Below, piece after piece: positions 1 to 8,626 of a stretch of DNA of 36,923 nt. Source of the DNA: Lysobacter sp. ISL-50 (GTDB lineage Bacteria > Pseudomonadota > Gammaproteobacteria > Xanthomonadales > Xanthomonadaceae); the NCBI RefSeq assembly GCF_018612875.1, contig NZ_JAGGRI010000039.1:1-36923 (forward strand). Direction: 5' to 3'. The notes beneath the pieces were generated by a model, which was not told the DNA's origin, ran no database searches, and was given only the letters and a program-made list of their open reading frames with translations. Every line of letters starts with the position of its first letter. The stretch's first letter is position 1. The translations under genes were made by a program, and so were the position numbers.

Positions 1-17
1 TAGGACAGCCCCAAAGC

Positions 18-57
18 AAATCCCCCCTTGCCCCCCTTTTTCAAAGGGGGGAATCCC
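18..57. repeat. Dispersed C-rich/G-rich hairpin repeat
   Basis: An imperfect inverted repeat: a C-tract followed by CTTTTTCAAAG and a G-tract. The same element, in either orientation, recurs near 5141-5258, 10465-10570 and several times in 33640-33956, always between genes. Here it lies just beyond the stop of the minus-strand transporter gene and could form a hairpin in its transcript. It is a non-coding dispersed repeat; no transposase is linked to it. Confidence 0.75.
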
Positions 58-82
58 TCGGGTGGGAGTGGTTGGCGGGCGG

Positions 83-1081
83 TCAGTCCGCGGCTTCTTC
101 CAGCACGGGCGTCGTCGCAGCACGCCGCGCATACCGCCGCGCAATACTCGCGCAAACGATCAACTGAATCTGATGGAAGATCATCACCGGCAACACGATC
201 GCTCCCAGCGCGCTGCTCGCGAACAGGATCTTCGCCATCGGCACGCCGGTTGCCAGGCTCTTCTTCGAACCGCAGAACACGATCGCGATTTCGTCCTCGC
301 GCGAAAACCCGAGCCGGCGCGCGGCGAACGTCGTCGCCACCATCACCACGGCCAACAGCAGCGCGCACACGCCGATCACCACGTACAACGCCTGCACCGG
401 CGTGCTTTGCCACAGGCCGCTGCTCACCGACGCGGCGAACGCGGTGTACACGACCAGCAACACCGTGCCCTGGTCGGTGTAACGCAGCACCGCGCGCCGG
501 CGTTCGACCCAGCCGCCGACCCAGCGCCGCAGCAGATGGCCGGCGACGAAAGGCACCAGCAGCTGCAGCATGATCTTGCCGATCGCTTCGCCCGGATTCG
601 CCATCGCCCCGTGCGAGCCGGCCAGCGCGCTCATCAACAACGGAGTCAGGAACACGCCGAGCAAACTCGACGCCGACGCGCTGCACACCGCCGCCGGGAC
701 GTTGCCGCCGGCCATCGAGGTGAAGGCGATCGACGATTGCACGGTCGATGGCAGCGTGCACAGGAACAGCAGGCCCAGATACAGCTCCGGCGTCAGCCAA
801 TGGCCCGACAACGGCTTCAGCGCCAGGCCCAGCAGCGGAAACAGGATGAAGGTGCTGGCGAAAATCACCAGATGCAAACGCCAGTGCAGGGCGCCGGCCA
901 CGATGGCCTCGCGCGACAGCCGCGCGCCGTGCAGGAAGAACAGCGCGGCGATGGCGATGTTGGTGAAGTCGTCCAGCCCGCGTGCTACCGCGCCTTGCAG
1001 CGGAAACCACCAGGCCAGGGCGACCGCGCCCAGCAGGGCCAGGGTGAAAGCGTCCACGCGCAGACGTTTGAGCCACGACAT
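83..1081 (-). CDS. Bile acid:sodium symporter family transporter
   Basis: A 332-residue, very hydrophobic protein with about ten predicted membrane segments, typical in length for the SBF-like/YfeH branch of the bile acid:sodium symporter superfamily. Typical features are the small-residue-rich stretch TLPSTVQSSIAFTSMAGGNV and the C-terminal FCGSKKSLATGVPMA segment, which resemble the conserved crossover helices of this fold. It presumably sits in the inner membrane and moves an organic anion, perhaps with sodium; the substrate cannot be read from sequence. The ATG at 1081 was chosen because GAGG lies 9 bases upstream and the protein then starts MSWLKRLR just before the first membrane helix; a longer frame reaches 1297 but its extra 72 residues look like non-coding GC-rich DNA. 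It appears to be a single-gene unit. Confidence 0.88.
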   Translation of the reverse strand: MSWLKRLRVDAFTLALLGAVALAWWFPLQGAVARGLDDFTNIAIAALFFLHGARLSREAIVAGALHWRLHLVIFASTFILFPLLGLALKPLSGHWLTPELYLGLLFLCTLPSTVQSSIAFTSMAGGNVPAAVCSASASSLLGVFLTPLLMSALAGSHGAMANPGEAIGKIMLQLLVPFVAGHLLRRWVGGWVERRRAVLRYTDQGTVLLVVYTAFAASVSSGLWQSTPVQALYVVIGVCALLLAVVMVATTFAARRLGFSREDEIAIVFCGSKKSLATGVPMAKILFASSALGAIVLPVMIFHQIQLIVCASIARRYARRAATTPVLEEAAD

Positions 1082-1330
1082 CGATCGGCGCCTCGCAAAC
1101 AGGGAAGGGCGCAGGGCCGCGGCGGTCGTGCGTGAGCGCGCGGCGATGCGGGCCTGAGCCTCATTCTGGCCGCCGCGCGCGGCCCGGTCCATGGCGGAAC
1201 GTGGCGGCGAGTTCGGCGTGGGCGTGAGGATGCCGGGCGCGGGAGCGTATCGGATCGCTTCGCAGGCTTGAAGGACGGCTGCAGGAGCTGCGGTCAACCC
1301 AAGTCAAGTACGCAAGCGTAGCGTCCGAAG

Positions 1331-1490
1331 CCTGCGCGCATCAGGCGGCAAAACCACCGGAGGTCGTCAGCCTGCGCGCATCAGGCGGCAAAACCACCGG
1401 AGGTCGTCAGCCTGCGCGCATCAGGCGGCAAAACCACCGAAGGTCGTCAGCCTCTGCGCATCAGGCGGAAAAGCCACCGAAGTTCTTCGC
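1331..1490. repeat. 40-bp tandem repeat, four copies
   Basis: Units begin at 1331, 1371, 1411 and 1451. The first three are nearly identical; the fourth is diverged and merges into the terminator hairpin at 1470-1502. Each unit contains a close copy of one arm of that hairpin (AAAACCACCGGAGG compared with AAAGCCACCGAAG), so the array looks like local amplification of the terminator's flank. Units abut directly with no unique spacers, so this is not a CRISPR. The remainder of the 1082-1518 gap shows no gene. Confidence 0.93.
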
Positions 1491-1502
1491 TTCGGTGGCT
1501 TT
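1470..1502 (-). terminator. Intrinsic terminator after the immunity candidate
   Basis: A perfect 13-bp stem (AAAGCCACCGAAG at 1470-1482 pairing with 1490-1502) with a 7-base loop. Read on the minus strand it ends in TTTT, and it lies 17 bases beyond the stop of the gene at 1519-1893. It would end the endonuclease/immunity transcript. Confidence 0.85.
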
Positions 1503-1518
1503 AGTGGTATTGCACCTT

Positions 1519-1893
1519 TTAAATTGGCCGCACGCGCTCGGCGATGTCGGCCGCGCTGTCGGGCGTGACATACCACTTGCCCGGTTCCTCATATTCGAAA
1601 TCGATCGCCACTTCCGCTGCCTCGCGATTGATGCGCACGATGCACACCCGCCACGGCGCCTTGTCCTTGGTATGGGTGACGCGGCGCAGTTCTTCCAGGC
1701 GGTTCTCGATCTCCACGCCCGACGGCGTCAGCGGTTCGCCCGGCTGGCCCTTGTCGTAGCGGAAGCCGTTGAGGCGGCTGATGCCTTCGCCGTACCAGGC
1801 GATCAGCGAATAGCCGTCCCAGGGGCGTTCGCCGGCCTTGGGGTCGACCACGATCAAGCGCGCGATTTCGCCGAGCAATTCGTCTCTGTTCAT
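1519..1893 (-). CDS. YezG-like (DUF600) immunity protein candidate
   Basis: A 124-residue soluble, acidic protein. The C-terminal half, LEELRRVTHTKDKAPWRVC followed by EVAIDFEYEEPGKWY, resembles the W...(x)FdYdeeP core of the YezG/DUF600 family, whose B. subtilis member is encoded with the nuclease toxin YeeF. It starts 23 bases after the stop of the endonuclease gene on the same strand, the usual toxin-then-immunity order, and a terminator follows directly. The ATG at 1893 has a GGCAGGAC stretch just upstream. I infer that it binds and neutralises the neighbouring nuclease in the cytoplasm. Family assignment rests on short motif resemblance; it could be an unrelated small protein, but the context strongly favours immunity. 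Confidence 0.62.
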   Translation of the reverse strand: MNRDELLGEIARLIVVDPKAGERPWDGYSLIAWYGEGISRLNGFRYDKGQPGEPLTPSGVEIENRLEELRRVTHTKDKAPWRVCIVRINREAAEVAIDFEYEEPGKWYVTPDSAADIAERVRPI

Positions 1894-1916
1894 GTCCTGC
1901 CTTAAGGGCGTGTCGG

Positions 1917-2858
1917 TTAGGAGCCGGCCGCGATCAACTCGTCCATCTGCGGGCCATCGACCCGGTCGTAATGCTGGCCAGCGCGGTTTTCGAACGTCAC
2001 GCGCTGATCGTAAACCCTGCTGCCGTCGGCCGGGTCGATCACGTCATAGGAAATGCGAACCCGGTCCGGTCGATCGACCTCGCGCGGCGTCAGATCGATG
2101 TCGATGCGCACGTCCATGCCTTTATCGACCCAGGCCGCCCACTCGTTTTCGAGGGTTTTGTACGCGCCCATGTTGAAGTTGCCGTTCTGTGGGAACAGGT
2201 TCTTCAGGCCCTGGTCGGTGACGAAGCGATGGCCGAACACATGCCCGCCCTGGTCGCCTTCCACGCCGCGGTCGGCGGCGGTGCGTTGCGCCTGGGTTTC
2301 CGCGTCGCTGCGCTCGATCTTGCTGAACACGGTGCGCAAGGTGCCCTCGGCATGCACCGGCCGGCCCTGCTCGTCCACGGTCCAGGTCGCGTCGTTGATC
2401 TCGCCGCTGTCGGGGTTGATCACCGTCGCGGAGATCTCATGGATGCCGGCGGATTCGGAATCGCCCAGGCCCAGCCAACCCTTGACGGTATCGACCACGC
2501 CGTCGATCAGCCCGCCTTCGCGCGGCAGCGCCGCGTAGGCCTCGCGCACGTCGGCGCCGCTGCGCCGGTCCACCGCGTCGGCGATGGTGTCCTGGCCGAA
2601 CGCGGCTTCCAGCTTGCGCAGCTGCGGCGCGTCCAGCTTGCCGGCCAGATCGTTGGCCAGGGTCTGCCGGTCGGCCAGCGGCAGCGCATCGACCTGCTCG
2701 CGCAGCGTGTCGAGCTGCGGCGGCGTCAGGCCATCGACTTGCGCGCGTGCCTGCGGCGGCGCGGCCTGCCGCAGCGTCTGCGGCGTCGGCAGCGGCTGAA
2801 CGGGCTCCAGCGGCGGCGGCAGGACCGGGGCGAGGCCGGCGGAGATCGGGTCGGTCAT
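1917..2858 (-). CDS. DNA/RNA non-specific endonuclease-domain toxin candidate
   Basis: A 313-residue protein in two parts. Residues 1-130 are Pro/Ala-rich then helical (LTPPQLDTLREQVDALPLA...), with no signal peptide or membrane helix. Residues about 135-313 match the Endonuclea_NS_2 (PF13930) pattern: GDQGGHVFGHRF (His206), then LKNLFPQNGNFNMGAY and LENEW (237-240), followed by strands with a conserved Phe-Asn near the end. These are the hallmark blocks of YeeF-type and polymorphic-toxin nucleases, where the GGH histidine is catalytic. The following gene is a YezG-like immunity candidate. How it would leave the cell is unknown: it lacks LXG, PAAR, Rhs or any obvious XVIPCD C-terminus, and the N-terminal helical region is the likely targeting part. 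The ATG at 2858 has AGG seven bases upstream; a GTG at 2888 would add 10 residues with a poorer site. Confidence 0.75.
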   Translation of the reverse strand: MTDPISAGLAPVLPPPLEPVQPLPTPQTLRQAAPPQARAQVDGLTPPQLDTLREQVDALPLADRQTLANDLAGKLDAPQLRKLEAAFGQDTIADAVDRRSGADVREAYAALPREGGLIDGVVDTVKGWLGLGDSESAGIHEISATVINPDSGEINDATWTVDEQGRPVHAEGTLRTVFSKIERSDAETQAQRTAADRGVEGDQGGHVFGHRFVTDQGLKNLFPQNGNFNMGAYKTLENEWAAWVDKGMDVRIDIDLTPREVDRPDRVRISYDVIDPADGSRVYDQRVTFENRAGQHYDRVDGPQMDELIAAGS

Positions 2859-3035
2859 AGGTGTGCCTGATCGATGCGAAGCAAGCACTCAAAGTAGCCA
2901 GAATAAGCACGCCGCCCCAGTGGGGAAAACCCCAGTAATTCGTGACAGTTCAATGACTTCGGCTGGCCCGGATAGGGTTGGCCCCATCTGGCCACAAGGG
3001 GAGCATGGGACTAGCGTGCAGGTTCACTCAGCGGG

Positions 3036-5063
3036 ATGGGCGCGGCCATGAGCGGGATCTTCAACAATCCGACTTACCGAAATCCGGTGCTGTTCCAGCA
3101 GCCCGCCGAAGCGCCGCCGCCGGCGAAACCGCAGAACGCGGATGGCGTCGTGCCGCCCACCGGCACCCAGCACGAAGACGTGCAGGCCGCGGTCGATGCG
3201 ACCCTCAGCCCCGATGCGACGGTCGAGCAACGCAACACCGCGTATCGCGAAACCCAGGCCTATGTCGAGCGCGCGGCCAGCGGCGGCGACTACGAAGTCA
3301 TCGACGACGCCTCGATGAAATCGATCGCGCTGAGCACGCTGCGCGAGCACGACGTGCCGACGCGCTATCGGCCCGAAGTGCTGGACGCGGTCGATCGCGA
3401 AATCTCGCCGAGCGCCAGCAGCGCGCAGCGCATGCAGGCCTACGATCAGATCCAGCAGTACGTGGAAATGGTGGGCGGCATCGGCGATGCCGGCATCACC
3501 GCCGAAGCCTTGCCCGGGCGCACCGCCGATCTGCTCGGCGAGGCGCGCATCCCGACCTTGAAGCAGGACGCGCAGGACGATGCGCAAGGCATCCTGGATG
3601 TCGGCAAGCGCGATGGCGAAGACGACTACGGCGCGCGCCGCGATGCCTTCGCCGACGCCGTGCGCGGCGAGCCGGAGGCGTATCGCGAATACCTCACCGC
3701 GGCGGTGCTGGAACGCGATCATGGCGCGGTCAAATCCTGGCTGACCCCGAGCGGCGTGCTGGGCCTGGCCGGCGACGGCAAGATCGATGCGGCCACCCGC
3801 GCCGACATCACCGAGCAGATCGCCCAGGCCTACAACGATCGGGTGATCGACGCCGATTCCTTCGACGGTCTGGCCGATATCGACTACGGCCCCGATCAGG
3901 TCCGCGAGTACAAGGAGATCACCGATTTCCTCAACGGCTCCAGCGGCCCGGAAACGCTCGAGCTGCGCGGCAATCTGGCCGACCGCATCTTCGATACCTG
4001 GTCGCATTCGCAGTATCCGACCGATCTGGGCTTCCACAGCTACAACTTCCGCCAACTGGAACTGGCCATCAACGTCGCCGGCGGCGACGCCCAGCATCCG
4101 GAAGTGCTGACCGACTTCCTGCGCGGCCTGCCTTCGGATCAACTCGACCGCGTGATCGCCATCGCCGCGCAGCTGCCGCAGGCCGAGCCGGACATGATGG
4201 CGACGATCTTCTCCGCGGTCGCGCGCGACGAGCGCCCGCAGGCCGGCGATCTGGCCGCGCAGCTGGCGCGGCTGCCGGGCGAGCACGGCGACTGGTTCGA
4301 GCAGGACCAGGTCGCGCGCAACGAAGCGCTGGCGCAGATGCTGGGCACGCACTCGGACAAGGTGCTCGACGCGCTCAGCGAATACGACGACAGCGGCGCG
4401 CGCGGTCTGGGCGAGGACACCGATCGCAAGCAATACGAAGTCAACGGCCGCGATCTGGCCGCGGTGCTGGAACTGACCACGTTCAACCCGGACATCTCCG
4501 GCGCCGGCCGCCAGAGCGCGCGTCAGGCGATCCTGGACTACGTCGGCGATCAGGCGCAGATCATCAACGACTCGCGCGGGCAGACCAATTCGCCCGGCTA
4601 CGAGGACGCTTCGGGCCGGTTGGTGGTGATCTCCGCGGCGAGCGACGTCGCGGTGGATCGCGGTTTCGAAAAACTGCAGGCCGATATCGACGCGAAGAAG
4701 GAAGCGATCGCCTTCGTGGTCGATCTGGCCCTGGTCGCGGTGCCGCTGCCGGCGCGGCTGGAAGCGCGCGCGACCGGCAAGCTGGAAACCTTGTTCGCGA
4801 ACAATCCGCTGGTGCAGGAGGCCTTGACCGGGCTCACCGGCGAGGTCATCGACACCGCCACCGGCCAGCTGACCGATGCGGCCAAGCAGCAGTTGTACGG
4901 CAACATCGATTCCAATCCGGAACTGGCGCGGCTGACCGAGCGCCAGGCCGTGGCCGACGCTTTCCGGGAGAGCTCGTTGGGCGGTGTGGCCGATGAGCGC
5001 GATCGCGCCGAGATCCGCCGCGATGCGAACGGGCTGGCGGACGATATCAGCGAGATCGATTGA
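3036..5063 (+). CDS. Large unrecognised protein with internal duplication, divergent from the toxin candidate
   Basis: I do not recognise this 675-residue protein. It is acidic, mostly helical and lacks a signal peptide. The N-terminus (about residues 5-45) is Pro/Ala/Asn-rich, then a 30-residue unit occurs twice: residues 49-78 (VQAAVDATLSPDATVEQR...) and 115-144 (VLDAVDREISPSASSAQR...), both ending in Q-YVE. One hydrophobic patch (IAFVVDLALVAVPLPARL, about residues 562-580) resembles a buried or membrane-active helix. It is divergent from the endonuclease gene across a 177-base gap, and both proteins open with a Pro-rich leader followed by a helical segment, so a shared role as secreted effectors is possible but unproven. 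Start is uncertain: ATG at 3036 or 3048, neither with a strong ribosome site. Codon use matches its neighbours. Confidence 0.72.
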   Translation: MGAAMSGIFNNPTYRNPVLFQQPAEAPPPAKPQNADGVVPPTGTQHEDVQAAVDATLSPDATVEQRNTAYRETQAYVERAASGGDYEVIDDASMKSIALSTLREHDVPTRYRPEVLDAVDREISPSASSAQRMQAYDQIQQYVEMVGGIGDAGITAEALPGRTADLLGEARIPTLKQDAQDDAQGILDVGKRDGEDDYGARRDAFADAVRGEPEAYREYLTAAVLERDHGAVKSWLTPSGVLGLAGDGKIDAATRADITEQIAQAYNDRVIDADSFDGLADIDYGPDQVREYKEITDFLNGSSGPETLELRGNLADRIFDTWSHSQYPTDLGFHSYNFRQLELAINVAGGDAQHPEVLTDFLRGLPSDQLDRVIAIAAQLPQAEPDMMATIFSAVARDERPQAGDLAAQLARLPGEHGDWFEQDQVARNEALAQMLGTHSDKVLDALSEYDDSGARGLGEDTDRKQYEVNGRDLAAVLELTTFNPDISGAGRQSARQAILDYVGDQAQIINDSRGQTNSPGYEDASGRLVVISAASDVAVDRGFEKLQADIDAKKEAIAFVVDLALVAVPLPARLEARATGKLETLFANNPLVQEALTGLTGEVIDTATGQLTDAAKQQLYGNIDSNPELARLTERQAVADAFRESSLGGVADERDRAEIRRDANGLADDISEID

Positions 5064-5140
5064 TCGGGCGTGATGCGCGGTGGTTGTGGTGGCGCGCAAA
5101 TCCCCCGCGCTATCGATTCGTTTCGGCTTCAAGGCGCACC

Positions 5141-5258
5141 AGGCGCTCGCCCCCTTTGCCAAAGGGGGCGCCGGTTCTCACCGGCGGTGAAAGCTCGCCG
5201 TCCGACAACTCCACCAGACCGATTCCCCCTTTGAAAAAAGGGGGCAGGGGGGATTTGT
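5141..5258. repeat. Pair of dispersed C-tract/G-tract hairpin repeats
   Basis: Two copies of the family seen at 18-57: a short one centred on CCCCCTTTGCCAAAGGGGG near 5150-5169 and a longer one at 5223-5256. Both lie between the stop of the 675-residue protein (5063) and the stop of the S9 peptidase (5270), where convergent transcripts meet. They may act as bidirectional terminators or RNA stabilisers; no long U-tract is present. Confidence 0.75.
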
Positions 5259-5269
5259 TCTTAACCTCC

Positions 5270-7264
<1,995 letters not shown>

Positions 7265-7480
7265 CGTAGTCTCCCCAGGGTGCGGTGATCGCGTCCGGCC
7301 GCAGCGCCGGCGCACGGACCCCGAGCTTAGCGCGCGCGGTGCGCGCCGATCCCTCCCGAAGGTCACGGCTTCGCAAGGCCGCTGCCGGGCTTAGAGTGCG
7401 TTGACTGCATTCAGTGCGCCGTGATCGCGGCCGCGTCGCGCGACCGTCGCGGCGCAACGGTTTCACCCAGGGAGATATCG

Positions 7481-8617
7481 ATGCTCGACCGAAGGACGTT
7501 CCTGATTCAAGGCGCACTGGCCGGCGCCGGCGCGCTGGCCAGCGGCTGGGCCGCACCGCTGCGCGCGGCCGCGCCGCCCTCGCAATGGCCGCCGTACGCG
7601 CAGGCGATGGTGGTCGATGGCTGCGGCTTCATCGGCAGCGAGGACGCGCAACCCGGCGAAGCGCTGTCCAGGGCGCTGGTCGAGGACGCGCGCGCCAGCG
7701 GCCTGCGCGTGCTGCAGACCACGGTCGGCCCGGTCGCGCAGTACGAAGGCGCCTACGAGGCGGCGATGCGCGACATCGCCTATTGGGAAAACGAGATCGT
7801 CCTGCATCCGGACGTGTTCATGGCGGTGCGCACCGGCGCCGATCTGGAGCGCGCGCGGCGCGAGAACAAGATCGGCATGGTCTATCAGTTCCAGGACAGC
7901 GCGCCGATCGGGGAAAAACTCGAACGCATCGACGACTTCCAGCGCATGGGCTTGCGCACGGTGCAGCTGACCTACAACGTGCGCAATCTGGCCGGCGACG
8001 GCTGCATGGAGGCCGGCGACGCCGGCCTGAGCAAGTTCGGCCACCGCCTGGTCGAACGCCTCAACGAGCGCCGCGTGCTGGTCGATCTGGCCCACAGCGG
8101 CCGCCGCACCGCGACCGAGGCGATCGCCGCGTCGAAAGCGCCGGTGCTGATCAGCCACACCGGCTGCGCGGCGCTGGTCGAACGTCCGCGCAACAAGACC
8201 GACGCGGAAATGCGCGCGGTCGCCCAGGGCGGCGGCGTGGTCGGCATCTACCTGATGCCGTTCCTGCGCGAAAGCGGCCAGCCGATGGCGGCCGACGTGG
8301 TGCGGCATATCGAACACGCGCTGCAGGTCTGCGGCGAGGACCATGTCGGCATCGGCACCGACAACACCGTCTCGCCGGTCAAGCTCACCGAGAAATACAA
8401 GCGGCTGCATGCCGAGTCGATCCGCGAGCGCCGCACGCTCGGCATTTCCGCGCCGGGCGAAAGCGAGACCGTGTATCTGTTCGTCCCCGACCTCAATACG
8501 CCGCGCCGTTTCGAGATCATCGCCGCGCTGTTGGCGCAGCGCGGACACAGCGATGCGCGTATCGGCAAGGTGCTGGGCGGCAATTTCGCCCGGGTGATGG
8601 GCGAGGTGTGGGGCTGA
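7481..8617 (+). CDS. M19 (membrane/renal dipeptidase) family protein with altered metal site
   Basis: A 378-residue protein with a Tat-like or hydrophobic leader (DRRTFLIQGALAGAGALASG). The barrel carries family motifs: His205 in DLAHSG, His226 in ISHTGC, Arg237 in RPRN and Asp294 in GIGTDN. The N-terminal HxD zinc pair of M19 enzymes is not present; the equivalent place reads VDGCGF (46-50). The bridging glutamate appears to be Gln138 (YQFQDS). It thus belongs to a divergent subgroup whose activity may differ from dipeptide or beta-lactam hydrolysis. The ATG at 7481 follows GGAG seven bases upstream; the frame is open from 7421 but the leader fits only the later start. It ends 9 bases before the convergent stop of dnaG. 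Confidence 0.87.
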   Translation: MLDRRTFLIQGALAGAGALASGWAAPLRAAAPPSQWPPYAQAMVVDGCGFIGSEDAQPGEALSRALVEDARASGLRVLQTTVGPVAQYEGAYEAAMRDIAYWENEIVLHPDVFMAVRTGADLERARRENKIGMVYQFQDSAPIGEKLERIDDFQRMGLRTVQLTYNVRNLAGDGCMEAGDAGLSKFGHRLVERLNERRVLVDLAHSGRRTATEAIAASKAPVLISHTGCAALVERPRNKTDAEMRAVAQGGGVVGIYLMPFLRESGQPMAADVVRHIEHALQVCGEDHVGIGTDNTVSPVKLTEKYKRLHAESIRERRTLGISAPGESETVYLFVPDLNTPRRFEIIAALLAQRGHSDARIGKVLGGNFARVMGEVWG

Positions 8618-8626
8618 GCGGCCGGC

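Noticed and set aside
1331-1490. Possible CRISPR array
   Set aside because: Units are contiguous 40-mers with no unique spacers and no cas genes nearby; a terminator arm explains part of the unit.
2859-2888. GTG start giving a 10-residue longer endonuclease
   Set aside because: The extra residues are not needed for any domain and the ribosome site before the ATG at 2858 is better placed; it cannot be fully excluded.
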